Below the pieces are notes generated by a model. That model was given only the letters and a program-made list of their open reading frames with translations, was not told the origin of the DNA and did no database searches. From CALODP01 sp942492055 (GTDB lineage: Bacteria; Bacteroidota; Ignavibacteria; Ignavibacteriales; Melioribacteraceae), in NCBI GenBank assembly GCA_942492055.1, contig CALODP010000002.1:597553-661552 (forward strand): 64,000 bases of DNA, in the 5' to 3' direction. Position 1 is the first letter of the stretch, and the number at the start of each line of letters is the position of its first letter. A program made the translations under genes and the position numbers. Shown here one piece after another: positions 18,397 to 28,072 of this stretch.

Positions 18397-19722
18397 ATGA
18401 AGAAACAAATCATAACAGATATTTTCGGCAAGGCAATTAAATATCTTTCCGCCGAAGCTCTTATTAGAAACAGCGTTATTTATAATAAAAATTCCATTCT
18501 TTTCAAAGGAACAAATTGCGAATTTGAAGCTGATAACAAAAAAATCGAGAGAATTTTAGTCGTTGGAGCCGGGAAGTCATCGGCTTATATGGCCAAATCA
18601 TTGGAAGAAATTCTTACCGGTGTTTCTTTGGAAGGTATTGTTAGCGTTAAGAATGGTTTTTCGGATAATACCGCTTTTATTGAAGTTAAAGAGGCAGGTC
18701 ATCCGATTCCTAATGATGAGGGGTATTGTAACGCTCGCCGGATATTAGATTTGGCAAAAAGAGCTAATGAAAATGATCTGATTATTAATCTATTATCAGG
18801 AGGGGGCTCTGCGTTGCTTCCTTTTCCTGAGGAAGGAATATTACCCGAAGAAAAGATGTTTGTTACAGATGAGCTTCTAAAAAGAGGAGCTGATATTTAT
18901 GAACTTAATACAGTAAGAAAACACCTGTCTGCAATCAAAGGAGGTAAACTTGCTAAAGAGGCTTATCCTTCGACGATTGTTTCTCTTATAATATCTGATG
19001 TTAAAGAGGATAGGATTGATACCATTGCTTCGGGGCCTACTGCATTTGATGAAACAACTTTCGCCGATGCCCGGAGTATTTTGAAGAAGTATAATTTGGA
19101 AAATGATATTTCGTCAGGACTAAAATCTCATATCAATAAAGGGATGAATGGCCTTGTTGACGAGACTGTAAAAAAGGGGAGTGTTTATTTGTCCCGAAGT
19201 CATAATATTATTATCGGGAATAATGAGATGCTCAAGCAAAAGATTGCGGAATCATCAGAACAGTTTGGTTACTCGTCTATGGTTCTTGATACTTTTATTG
19301 AAGGTGAGGCAAAAGACGCGGCTCGAGTATTGCTAGACAGATATGAGAAAATAGAAAAGGAAAATCCGGGGAGAAAACTTTGTGTTATTTCCGGTGGTGA
19401 AACGACGGTAACTGTAAAGGGGGATGGAATAGGGGGAAGAAATCAGGAACTAGCTTTGGCAGCCGCTATTAAGATGAAAGAAAGAAATTCAAAATATACT
19501 TTGTTAAGTGTAGGATCTGACGGAAATGACGGGCCTACTATGGCGGCAGGTGCTTGTGTTGAAAATGAAACGATAATTTTAGGGAATAGTATGAATCTCG
19601 ACGCAAATATTTTCCTTGCGAATAACGATTCTTATTCCTATTTCAAAAGAGTTGGGGGATTGTATTTCTGTCATCCTACCAAAACAAATGTTATGGATAT
19701 TCAGATTGCTTTGATAAACTGA
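18397..19722 (+). CDS. glycerate 2-kinase, MOFRL/DUF4147 type
   Basis: The 441-residue product carries the N-terminal DUF4147 signature (VVGAGKSSAYMA, NLLSGGGSALLPFP and IISDVKEDRIDTIASGPT) and the C-terminal MOFRL domain (SGGETTVTV, GGRNQELALAAA and GSDGNDGPT). It phosphorylates glycerate to 2-phosphoglycerate for entry into lower glycolysis. The frame is open upstream to 18343, but the ATG at 18397 gives the normal N-terminus. It is followed by a gene of unknown function and a membrane pyrophosphatase on the same strand. Confidence 0.9.
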   Translation: MKKQIITDIFGKAIKYLSAEALIRNSVIYNKNSILFKGTNCEFEADNKKIERILVVGAGKSSAYMAKSLEEILTGVSLEGIVSVKNGFSDNTAFIEVKEAGHPIPNDEGYCNARRILDLAKRANENDLIINLLSGGGSALLPFPEEGILPEEKMFVTDELLKRGADIYELNTVRKHLSAIKGGKLAKEAYPSTIVSLIISDVKEDRIDTIASGPTAFDETTFADARSILKKYNLENDISSGLKSHINKGMNGLVDETVKKGSVYLSRSHNIIIGNNEMLKQKIAESSEQFGYSSMVLDTFIEGEAKDAARVLLDRYEKIEKENPGRKLCVISGGETTVTVKGDGIGGRNQELALAAAIKMKERNSKYTLLSVGSDGNDGPTMAAGACVENETIILGNSMNLDANIFLANNDSYSYFKRVGGLYFCHPTKTNVMDIQIALIN

Positions 19723-19800
19723 TACGAAAAATCAAGTACTAGTTCGGTAAATAGTTACGCGTGAAATAGCAAACCATTACAAATAAATTTGGTGAAGATC

Positions 19801-20577
19801 ATGCGAAAATATCTATACCTCTCTTTGACTCCGGAAGCCCTTATCGCTTCTATGCTTCCTCCCGAGGAATTCGGGAACTACCTGGCAGTTGGCGCAAAAA
19901 AGCGAACACGCGGACAAGCCATTTTCTTTGAAGTAAGCATTTCCGAATTGCCTGAAGAAGTTTCCTTGGAACAATTGGAGCAGCGCTGCGTTCCTCATGA
20001 AGATGGTACTCCCAAAAGATCAGTATATCTGTCGATTTACAGAGTTCTCGAAAAGGTCCCTATTAGCGCCTTGAAAGAATTATATCTTGTAACAGACGAC
20101 GGGAGAGTGCTAAAACTTTCGAAAGGGGAGTATGTTCCCGAAAAAGAAAAGAGCCTTCATCTCTATCAACAACTTTGTCCGGTAACCCCAAGAATAGCCA
20201 GTGGGTATTCTCCCTCCGACTTTTTGAAAATTGTAACCGATTTGTCCAGACCGGTATCTGTTCCTAAGCTTGTATTTGTTGAGTTAAAGTTGGATGCGCT
20301 CGGGGAAGACCCGGCAACCGGTTCCGTGGGGAATCTTCCTTATCCTAATATCGAACATCTGCGCGATTGTCTTATCGGATTAAAAGAGAACCCTACGAAA
20401 GCAACAAAAACAGTAATTCGTTTTTTTCAAGGGGAATTGCCTTTCAGAACTTGTAAGAACGGGTTCTTTGTGGGGGATGCCGAGCAGATGTGTTATTTTC
20501 CTTTTCCTGCTCAAAAAGATTTGAACGAAAAGTATTATGCATGGTGGCGTTCCGCTTTAACAATCGGATTAAGATAA
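19801..20577 (+). CDS. conserved-looking protein of unknown function
   Basis: The 258-residue soluble protein lacks a signal peptide or membrane segment. I do not recognise a family. Notable parts are MRKYLYLSLTPEALIASMLP at the start, the KKRTRGQAIFFE stretch, YPNIEHLRDCLIGLKENP and the C-terminal CYFPFPAQKDLNEKYYAWW. The long, complex sequence and a GGTGAAG ribosome site 5 bases before the ATG argue for a real gene. It sits 31 bases upstream of the membrane pyrophosphatase gene and is probably cotranscribed with it, but no functional tie can be read from the sequence. Confidence 0.75.
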   Translation: MRKYLYLSLTPEALIASMLPPEEFGNYLAVGAKKRTRGQAIFFEVSISELPEEVSLEQLEQRCVPHEDGTPKRSVYLSIYRVLEKVPISALKELYLVTDDGRVLKLSKGEYVPEKEKSLHLYQQLCPVTPRIASGYSPSDFLKIVTDLSRPVSVPKLVFVELKLDALGEDPATGSVGNLPYPNIEHLRDCLIGLKENPTKATKTVIRFFQGELPFRTCKNGFFVGDAEQMCYFPFPAQKDLNEKYYAWWRSALTIGLR

Positions 20578-20608
20578 CGAACTACTACCGGAAATAAAGG
20601 AGTTTATA

Positions 20609-22804
20609 ATGGATAAATATATTTTCTATTTTGTGCCTATTGGTGCTGTGATAGCTTTGATATTCGCGTTTCAGTTTTACAGACAGATGAAGAAGGAGGA
20701 TGAAGGAACAGAACGTATGAAAATAATCGCCGAACACGTTCGTGTAGGCGCGATGGCTTATTTGAAACAACAATATAAGATAGTTGGCTTATTTTTCTTG
20801 CTGATTACAATTCTCTTCTCTCTTCTCTCGTACGTGTTGGAAGTCCAAAATCCATGGGTTCCTTTTGCGTTTATTACCGGGGGATTCTTTTCCGGATTGG
20901 CCGGTTTTTTCGGAATGAAAACCGCTACCTACGCCTCTTCCCGTACGGCAAGCGCTGCCAGATTTTCTTTGAATAAAGGATTGAGGATAGCCTTTAGAAG
21001 CGGGGCGGTAATGGGACTTGTAGTTGTAGGGCTAGGATTGCTCGATATTTCAGTGTGGTTTGTTGTTCTGAAAAGCTTTTATCCTATTGATATCGGGGAC
21101 GGACATAACATGGTTATAATTACCACAACTATGTTAACATTCGGAATGGGAGCTTCGGCTCAGGCTCTTTTCGCGAGAGTGGGAGGAGGAATATTTACAA
21201 AGGCCGCTGATGTAGGTGGAGATTTGGTAGGGAAAGTAGAAGCCGGTATTCCTGAGGATGATCCGCGTAATCCTGCTACAATAGCTGATAATGTTGGTGA
21301 TAATGTGGGAGACGTTGCCGGAATGGGGGCCGATTTGTATGAATCATATTGTGGTTCTATTTTGGCCACAGCTGCTCTGGGAGCTTCCGCTTTTATCAAA
21401 TCACCAGATTTGCAATTTAAAGCTGTTATTGCCCCTATGATTATTGCCGCATGCGGCATTCTTCTTTCTATTATCGGAATCTTTCTTGTAAGAACAAAAG
21501 AGGAGGCTACTCAACGGGATCTCTTGAAATCTCTTTCAAACGGAATTAATATTAGCTCTCTTCTTATTGTGATAGTTTCTTTCTTCATAATAAAGGGTTT
21601 GGGAATCGAGAATCCGATTGGAATATGGGGAGCTATAGTAACCGGACTAATTACCGGAATAGTGATAGGGAAGGCAACCGAATATTATACATCAGCCTCG
21701 TTTGAGCCTACAAAACAAATAGCAAAAAGCTCCGAGACCGGGCCGGCTACTGTTATCATTTCCGGTTTGGGAATCGGGATGATATCAACCGCTATTCCGG
21801 TGATGGCTGTAGTAACCGGAATTATTCTATCTTTCCTTTTCGCATCGGGATTCGATTTCAGTAATATGGGTATGGGGTTATACGGAATAGGAATTGCCGC
21901 GGTCGGGATGCTCTCTACATTAGGATTAACACTTGCTACAGATGCGTATGGTCCGATAGCGGATAACGCCGGAGGTAATGCAGAAATGAGCGGATTAGGG
22001 CCGGAAGTAAGAGAAAGAACAGATGCCTTGGATTCACTTGGGAATACTACCGCGGCAACGGGAAAAGGATTCGCGATAGGCTCTGCCGCTCTTACGGGGT
22101 TGGCTTTATTGGCTTCTTATATCGAGGAGCTAAGGGTGGGACTTATCAGAATAGGCACCGATGCTTTGGATATGGGAAACAACATACTCATTAAGCTTGA
22201 GGACGCGACCCTTGCGGACTTTATGAACTATTACGAAGTAACTTTAATGAATCCGAAAGTACTTGTAGGAATATTTGTCGGAGCAATGATGGCTTTCGTA
22301 TTTTGCGGATTAACTATGAACGCGGTAGGAAGAGCCGCCCAAAAGATGGTAGACGAAGTAAGAAGACAATTCAGAGAAATTCCCGGTATTCTGGAAGGGA
22401 AGAAGGATCCTGATTACGCAAAGTGTGTTGAGATATCTACCAAAGGGGCTCAAGCGGAAATGATAGTTCCTTCGATATTGGCAATATTGGTTCCGATAGC
22501 AATGGGAATAATTGTCGGGGTACCGGGAGTATTAGGTCTGTTAGTCGGTGGTTTGAGTTCCGGGTTTGTTTTGGCTGTATTTATGGCCAACTCCGGAGGA
22601 GCCTGGGATAACGCGAAGAAATATGTAGAAGAAGGGAATCTAGGGGGAAAAGGGTCTCCCAGTCATAAAGCAACGGTGATTGGGGATACCGTTGGTGATC
22701 CGTTTAAGGATACATCGGGGCCTAGTTTGAATATTCTTATCAAACTAATGAGTATGGTTGCTATTGTTATGGCCGGGGTAACAGTTAGCTTTAGTTTGTT
22801 GTAA
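20609..22804 (+). CDS. hppA: membrane-bound ion-translocating pyrophosphatase, K+-dependent type
   Basis: This integral membrane enzyme couples hydrolysis of pyrophosphate to H+ and/or Na+ export. The 731-residue product has many membrane helices and the acidic substrate motifs DVGGDLVGKVEAGIPEDDPR, DNVGDNVGD and DAYGPIADNAGGNAEMS, plus SGGAWDNAKKYVE and GDTVGDPFKD near the C-terminus. In GNTTAATGKGFAIG the Ala and Gly that mark K+-dependent enzymes occupy the positions that are Lys and Thr in K+-independent ones. Whether it pumps Na+ or H+ cannot be settled here. A GGAG ribosome site precedes the ATG. Confidence 0.95.
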   Translation: MDKYIFYFVPIGAVIALIFAFQFYRQMKKEDEGTERMKIIAEHVRVGAMAYLKQQYKIVGLFFLLITILFSLLSYVLEVQNPWVPFAFITGGFFSGLAGFFGMKTATYASSRTASAARFSLNKGLRIAFRSGAVMGLVVVGLGLLDISVWFVVLKSFYPIDIGDGHNMVIITTTMLTFGMGASAQALFARVGGGIFTKAADVGGDLVGKVEAGIPEDDPRNPATIADNVGDNVGDVAGMGADLYESYCGSILATAALGASAFIKSPDLQFKAVIAPMIIAACGILLSIIGIFLVRTKEEATQRDLLKSLSNGINISSLLIVIVSFFIIKGLGIENPIGIWGAIVTGLITGIVIGKATEYYTSASFEPTKQIAKSSETGPATVIISGLGIGMISTAIPVMAVVTGIILSFLFASGFDFSNMGMGLYGIGIAAVGMLSTLGLTLATDAYGPIADNAGGNAEMSGLGPEVRERTDALDSLGNTTAATGKGFAIGSAALTGLALLASYIEELRVGLIRIGTDALDMGNNILIKLEDATLADFMNYYEVTLMNPKVLVGIFVGAMMAFVFCGLTMNAVGRAAQKMVDEVRRQFREIPGILEGKKDPDYAKCVEISTKGAQAEMIVPSILAILVPIAMGIIVGVPGVLGLLVGGLSSGFVLAVFMANSGGAWDNAKKYVEEGNLGGKGSPSHKATVIGDTVGDPFKDTSGPSLNILIKLMSMVAIVMAGVTVSFSLL

Positions 22805-23347
22805 TAAATTGAAATAGAATTCTTTCCAAGAGCTACCGGATGAAATATGGATGAGTAAAGTGAGTCCGGTAGCTTCTATCTCTTAATTTGTTGATAAATC
22901 GTAATGGAATAGCTGTTCATCGTTAGAGAATAGTGCTGCAAGGTTTTAATCTTGCTATTCCGGATTTCGTTTTTCTTGTGTATAGTGATAAAACAGAGAT
23001 GAAAGATTTCGATATTGAGATGATTTGTAACGATATTGACATGCCAAATAATAATTCACAGATGTAAAGTGAAAAAGATGAAATGCAAAACGATTTTTTC
23101 ATGATACTTTGCGAAATATTTGAGGTATCCAAGGATTTTTTTTGACTGCTATGGAAAATAATCGGCCTTCCGGATCATATTATTCGCATGAATTGTAAAA
23201 TAAATGATTTCCAATGAAATTTTTTTCAATTGCTTTGTAGAAAAATAGGGATGCAAAATGATTTTGTTTCAATTCTTTATCATCTCTGAGTACTACAATA
23301 AGATATTCTATTGAGTCTGGTATATCGTGAAAGGATATTCGTAATAA
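22805..23347. other. intergenic region with one hairpin, no supported gene
   Basis: This AT-rich stretch of more than 500 bases holds one clear inverted repeat soon after hppA: AGCTACCGGA at 22831-22840 and TCCGGTAGCT at 22865-22874. It has a 24-base loop and no T-tract, so its role as terminator is uncertain. Several short open frames here have no ribosome site or plausible protein sequence. Beyond the hairpin I see nothing recognisable. Confidence 0.5.
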
Positions 23348-23671
23348 TTATAATCCCGATTGAGATATTCTAAAAGCCATTTCTCTGTATTTGGCTGCTT
23401 TCTTTCGATTGTTTTGTTTTTCGAAAAGGAGGCTAAGTTCAACTATTGAGTCGTAGTGATTGGGGTGAATAAAAAGAATTTTCGTGAAGAATTCTTCGGC
23501 TCTGGCGAAATCATTTTGATGAAAATGTATTTTACCCAAAAGGAACATAGCTTCGAGGTTGTTAAAATCTTCTTTTAGAATTTGCTCACATAGAAGGCGC
23601 GCGTCGGAGTATTTTTTTAGTGAGATAGAATCTTTAGCTAGAGATAGTTTTGTTTGCACGGCTGTGTTCAT
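23348..23671 (-). CDS. small TPR protein
   Basis: The 107-residue product consists of about three tetratricopeptide repeats: AKDSISLKKYSDARLLCEQI, EAMFLLGKIHFHQNDFARAE and LSLLFEKQNNRKKAAKYREM. The frame is open upstream to 23725, but that extension is hydrophobic and unlike a TPR. The ATG at 23671 has a GGAA before it. There is no signal peptide. TPRs mediate protein contacts, and the partner is unknown. The gene is downstream of the clpP terminator and so is probably a separate unit. Confidence 0.72.
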   Translation of the reverse strand: MNTAVQTKLSLAKDSISLKKYSDARLLCEQILKEDFNNLEAMFLLGKIHFHQNDFARAEEFFTKILFIHPNHYDSIVELSLLFEKQNNRKKAAKYREMAFRISQSGL

Positions 23672-23772
23672 AAGGGTTCCATTTTTTTTATGAATATAAA
23701 TAAAAGGAATGATATTAAAAAACAATTATCTGCAACGAAAAAAGAATTGTTTTGTAGAGAGAGGTATAAAAT

Positions 23773-23798
23773 AAAAAAGGCTACCGATTGGTAGCCTT
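23773..23798 (-). terminator. intrinsic terminator after clpP
   Basis: Read on the minus strand, the arms GGCTACC and GGTAGCC surround a 4-base loop and run into TTTTTT. It ends the tig-clpP operon. Confidence 0.87.
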
Positions 23799-23824
23799 TC
23801 TATATTAATGACCTGATATAGGTC

Positions 23825-24436
23825 TTATTTTGCGGATCTTTTATCGAGAACGCTGTCGATAATTTTGTATTCAACAGCTTCAACGGAAGTCATGTATTTA
23901 TCTCTATCGCAATCTTTAGTGATAGTTTCCATGTCCTTGCCAGTATGATCAGCGAGAATTTGATAAATCGTATCTCTTGTTTTGATCATTTCCTTAGCGT
24001 GTATCTCAATATCAGAAGTTTGTCCTTGCAAACCACCAATCCAAGGTTGATGAATCATAATTTTGGAATGGGGGAGAGCAGATCTTTTTCCATCAGCGCC
24101 ACCGGCTAATAATACAGCTCCCATGCTGGCTGCCAAACCGACACAAATAGTAGCAACATCAGCTTTGATGTATTGCATAGTGTCGTAAATAGCCAAACCG
24201 GCCGAAACACTGCCTCCCGGAGAATTGATATACAATTTAATATCTTTATCCGGATCTTCAGCTTCCAAAAAGAGGAGCTGAGCAATAATTAAGCTAGCAA
24301 CATGATCATCAACACCAGTACCTAAGAAAATAATTCTTTCCCTTAGCAATCGGGAAAAAATATCCATCCCTCTTTCACCACGTCCCGTCTGTTCAATAAC
24401 ATATGGAATCAATTGGTTGTAGATTTCAGGTTTCAT
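23825..24436 (-). CDS. clpP: ATP-dependent Clp protease proteolytic subunit
   Basis: ClpP is the serine peptidase chamber used by ClpX or ClpA. The catalytic triad is visible: Ser in GLAASMGAVLLAGG, His in IMIHQPWIGGLQGQ and Asp in DCDRDKYMTS. Length (203) is typical. It directly follows trigger factor, with the ATG abutting the tig stop codon, which is the common tig-clpP arrangement. clpX, often next, is not here. Confidence 0.97.
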   Translation of the reverse strand: MKPEIYNQLIPYVIEQTGRGERGMDIFSRLLRERIIFLGTGVDDHVASLIIAQLLFLEAEDPDKDIKLYINSPGGSVSAGLAIYDTMQYIKADVATICVGLAASMGAVLLAGGADGKRSALPHSKIMIHQPWIGGLQGQTSDIEIHAKEMIKTRDTIYQILADHTGKDMETITKDCDRDKYMTSVEAVEYKIIDSVLDKRSAK

Positions 24437-25849
24437 TTATTCCTCGTCCTTTTTAGTTTTTTTTGTAGTTGAGGCTTTAGTAGTTTTCTTAGTTGTTTTT
24501 TTTGCCGGGGCATTTTCTTCCCCTTCTTTTTCTTCTGCTTTTTTAGTAGTCTTTTTTGCAGTAGACTTTTTAGCGGTAGTTTTCTTAGAATCCTTATCAG
24601 GATCAACTTCTTTGATCTTAGTATTATCTTTTAAGAAGTTGAGAATTTTTTCTTCTAAGAGAGCTTCGCCACGACCGGAATCTTTGTAGAATTTGATCAA
24701 TTTCTCTGCAGAAATTCCAGTTTTTTCCGCTTCGGCTTTTGCTTTTTCTTCAAGATCAGTGTCTTCGATTTTAAGATTTTCGATTCTAGCGATGTTTTCT
24801 TGAACGATCTGCCATTTGGCTGTCCAAACAGCTTTCTCTTTCAAGTGTACTTTTAACATCTTTTCATCAGGAGTAGGAGCGTTGTATCTCTTAGCGTTTT
24901 CTTTTTCCTGATCGACTAATCTTTCCAACATGAATTCCTGATATCCGGCAGGGACATCGAATTCATTATTTTCAATGATTTGAGTAAGCAATGAATTTGT
25001 GAAGATATTTTCAGATTGACTTTCGTAGTATTTTTCAAAGTTATCTTTAAGTTCCGCTTTGAATTCTTCCAAAGTAGAAGATTTGTTAGCGGAGATTTCT
25101 TTGATCAATTCTTCGTTAGTTTCCGGGAAAACAATCATTTCTATTTTCTTGATCTCTACTTCGTAATTATATACAGTCTCTACATCATTATGGTTATCAG
25201 TAAAGGAGAAAGAAAATTTGCTACCTACTTTTTTGTTTTTCGATTTCTTGACGATATCTTTATTAACGTTTTGTTCGGAAAGATCAATTACCATATCTTG
25301 GCTTTTTTGTCCTTCGACAACTTCGCCGTTATCATCAAGTTTCTGTAGGTCAACTGTAAGTCTGAAATTTTCGTCAGTTACTTTTTCAGCTTCTTCGTAG
25401 CTAGCTCTGCTTTTGAGGATATGTTGAATCTCTTTTTCAACATCTTCGTCTTTTACCTTGAATGCAGGTTTTTCTAAAGTTAATCCTTTATAATCTTTTA
25501 GTTCGAGTTGAGGAATAACTTCGAATTTGATTTTGAAGGAGAGCTTTTCACCTCTTACAAAGTCGAGATCGACTAATTGAGGAGTGCTGATTGGTTTTCT
25601 TTCTTCGGAGTTTAAGACTTCCCAGAATTTTTTATTTGCGATATCTTCACTTGCTTTATACTCAATTGCCTCGCCAAACATGTTCTTTAGCATTTGTGTA
25701 GGTATCTTACCTTTTCTGAAGCCAGGCAAAGAAATGTTTTTTTTCTCTTTTTGATATGCGGCTTCGATTTCGTCTTTGATTTCATCGTAACTCAGAGTTA
25801 CCTCTAACTCATGTTCATGAGCTGATATCTCATTTAGTTTCTTTTCCAA
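24437..25849 (-). CDS. tig: trigger factor with a long Lys/Thr-rich C-terminal tail
   Basis: Trigger factor is the ribosome-bound chaperone. The ribosome-binding signature appears as PGFRKGKIPTQMLKNMFG (about residues 43-60). A central domain (about 155-245) takes the place of the peptidyl-prolyl isomerase domain but is poorly conserved. The C-terminal chaperone arms run to about residue 415. The last ~50 residues are an unusual tail of KKTT, AKK and TTKK repeats broken by EEKEGEEN, reminiscent of histone H1-like tails. It is upstream of clpP with no gap. The tail could bind nucleic acid or ribosomes, but that is only an inference. Confidence 0.94.
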   Translation of the reverse strand: MEKKLNEISAHEHELEVTLSYDEIKDEIEAAYQKEKKNISLPGFRKGKIPTQMLKNMFGEAIEYKASEDIANKKFWEVLNSEERKPISTPQLVDLDFVRGEKLSFKIKFEVIPQLELKDYKGLTLEKPAFKVKDEDVEKEIQHILKSRASYEEAEKVTDENFRLTVDLQKLDDNGEVVEGQKSQDMVIDLSEQNVNKDIVKKSKNKKVGSKFSFSFTDNHNDVETVYNYEVEIKKIEMIVFPETNEELIKEISANKSSTLEEFKAELKDNFEKYYESQSENIFTNSLLTQIIENNEFDVPAGYQEFMLERLVDQEKENAKRYNAPTPDEKMLKVHLKEKAVWTAKWQIVQENIARIENLKIEDTDLEEKAKAEAEKTGISAEKLIKFYKDSGRGEALLEEKILNFLKDNTKIKEVDPDKDSKKTTAKKSTAKKTTKKAEEKEGEENAPAKKTTKKTTKASTTKKTKKDEE

Positions 25850-25901
25850 ATCGACCTCAAATAAAATTAATTAGAAAGTATAAAACAGGAGGTGGTTAGA
25901 T

Positions 25902-25988
<87 letters not shown>

Positions 25989-26148
25989 ATAAAGAATCCA
26001 AATTTAGTGCTTTTTTTACTTTTAGTCAAGCGTTTACTAAATCATAAATTCGGGATACATATATAGCGAAATTTCTCGAATAAAAAAAATATTATATTCA
26101 AATATTCTTATATTGCTGCTTTGCAAATCAATTTAAGTGCCTATCATT

Positions 26149-28047
26149 ATGGAAGATATCATCGGTAAGAATATTGATAATTACAAAATCCTTTCCTTGC
26201 TGGGGCGAGGAGGAATGGGAGTAGTTTATAAAGCCTTTGATGAAAAGCTCGATAGACACGTCGCCATTAAAGTTCTTAATGTGCAGGGTAAAGAGAAAGA
26301 GCGCCTCATCGAAAGGTTCAAAACCGAAGCGAAAAACCAAGCTAAGTTTGTTCATCCCAATATTGTTACGGTATACGGATTTATCGAGAATGATGATATG
26401 TTCGGTATTGTAATGGAATATGTAGATGGTGAGAGTTTGGAGAAAGTACTTCATCGTCAAAAACGATTACATGTGTATGATGTAGTTTATATAATGCGGC
26501 AAGCTCTTAAGGGTATTGGCTATGCTCATTCGAAAGGGTTTGTTCATCGGGATATCAAGCCATCCAACATTATCATGAACTCCGAAGGTATTGTTAAGAT
26601 AATGGATTTTGGAATTTCGAAATCCTTATTTGAAAAAGGGGTGACGGTTACCGGATCCAAAGTTGGTACATCATTATATATGAGTCCCGAGCAAATAAAG
26701 GGGAATGATGTTGACTATCGGGCCGATATTTATTCTATCGGGTGTACTCTCTATGAGATGATTTCGGGGGATGTTCCGTTTTCCGCCGAAACCGAATATG
26801 ATGTGATGGATGGGCATCTGAAAAAGCCACACAAAAAGTTGTTTGGGTTTGTACCGGGAATTCCCGAAGTCCTTTCGAAAGTAGTTGATCGTTGTTTGAT
26901 GAAAAAGCCTGAGGAAAGATTTTTTTCATGTAATGAAATCCTTGATGAATTCAAAAAGCTAGATGATTATCTGAAGGAAGTTCATTCGAAATATTTTGTA
27001 AGAAAGAAACCCGATCCGAAAAAATCGAAGATATATTCTATCGTTACTTTTACCGTTATTCTAACCACCCTCTTCTTCCTGACCAGGTTTGTATATTATC
27101 AGGTTCACGAATTGCTGGATAGTGGCCAGTTGAATAAGCTGAAGAAGTACAATATACAAACGATGTTTTCATCGGAAGTTTTGCCTGAGTTCAAAGGGAT
27201 GGTCAAACTGAATTCAGGAGTTTCCACTTCGTTGAATTTCATAAAGTCTTTCGAGAAAGGTATTATGTATTCGGGGGGAGAGGCCGGCAAGTTTATTTTC
27301 TCTTTTGACAGTGGGAAAACATGGAGAGAAAAAGAGATTGATTTCAAAGGAAATTTAAGGGACGCTCTATTTCTCGAGAACGGTCAGTCTTGGTTGGTGG
27401 GAGATAGTTCGGCAATGCTCTACAGCGAGAATTATTTTAATTCTTTCGAGAAAATCGAAATGCCCGAAGGACACATTATCTACAGAATTAAATTCGTTGA
27501 TAAGTATCTTGGTTTTGCTTTGGGAAGCAAAGGGCTTATCATGAGAACAGATGATGGCGGAGAAACATGGAGCGCGATTGAGAGCCCGACTCATACAACC
27601 TTATTCGACGTAGCATTTGTTGATGAGAAGAGAGGAGTTGTTGTAGGGTGGGACGGAATTCTTCTTCGATCTGATGACGCCGGACTTTCCTGGAAGGCCT
27701 CAGATACTCTATCGAACAAGTACCTGAAGTCGATAGAATTCTTCGGAGAATACGAAGGGATTCTCGGGGGAGGGGGAAGTAATTTATTCGCGTCATACAA
27801 CGAAGGGAAAGTTTGGGAAAAGATGGAACTCGGAGAATTCGGTAGTCTGAATCGTGTAGGGTTTTTATCAGAAAATATATTATTTGCTATTGGCAATAAA
27901 GGGGTGATTTTGTTCTCTCGGGATAAGGGGGCAAACTGGATGAGATTCGATCCGAATCTTTACTCTGATTTGAACGCGTATACAATAAATGAAGATGGAA
28001 ATTTGTATATTGCGGGAGACAATGGAACCATTATTAAAATCTATTAA
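26149..28047 (+). CDS. membrane Ser/Thr protein kinase with Ycf48-like extracytoplasmic propeller
   Basis: Residues 1-275 form a Hanks-type kinase: glycine loop GRGGMGVVYKAF, Lys41 in VAIK, catalytic Asp135 in HRDIKPSN, DFG at 153-155 and the activation region GTSLYMSPEQIKG. A single membrane helix follows at about 295-316. The outer ~320 residues are repeated blades with TDDGGETWSAIE, RSDDAGLSWK and SRDKGANW, as in Ycf48/BNR photosystem-assembly-type propellers. The kinase therefore likely reads an envelope signal. The ATG at 26149 is chosen over a GTG at 26137. The coding sequence ends 25 bases before the proposed murA start. Confidence 0.88.
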   Translation: MEDIIGKNIDNYKILSLLGRGGMGVVYKAFDEKLDRHVAIKVLNVQGKEKERLIERFKTEAKNQAKFVHPNIVTVYGFIENDDMFGIVMEYVDGESLEKVLHRQKRLHVYDVVYIMRQALKGIGYAHSKGFVHRDIKPSNIIMNSEGIVKIMDFGISKSLFEKGVTVTGSKVGTSLYMSPEQIKGNDVDYRADIYSIGCTLYEMISGDVPFSAETEYDVMDGHLKKPHKKLFGFVPGIPEVLSKVVDRCLMKKPEERFFSCNEILDEFKKLDDYLKEVHSKYFVRKKPDPKKSKIYSIVTFTVILTTLFFLTRFVYYQVHELLDSGQLNKLKKYNIQTMFSSEVLPEFKGMVKLNSGVSTSLNFIKSFEKGIMYSGGEAGKFIFSFDSGKTWREKEIDFKGNLRDALFLENGQSWLVGDSSAMLYSENYFNSFEKIEMPEGHIIYRIKFVDKYLGFALGSKGLIMRTDDGGETWSAIESPTHTTLFDVAFVDEKRGVVVGWDGILLRSDDAGLSWKASDTLSNKYLKSIEFFGEYEGILGGGGSNLFASYNEGKVWEKMELGEFGSLNRVGFLSENILFAIGNKGVILFSRDKGANWMRFDPNLYSDLNAYTINEDGNLYIAGDNGTIIKIY

Positions 28048-28072
28048 TGAAGAAGAAAAATACGGAGCAATA

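Noticed and set aside
22923..23132. Minus-strand frame of 69 residues after hppA
   Set aside because: No ribosome site or conserved character; it lies in an AT-rich intergenic region.
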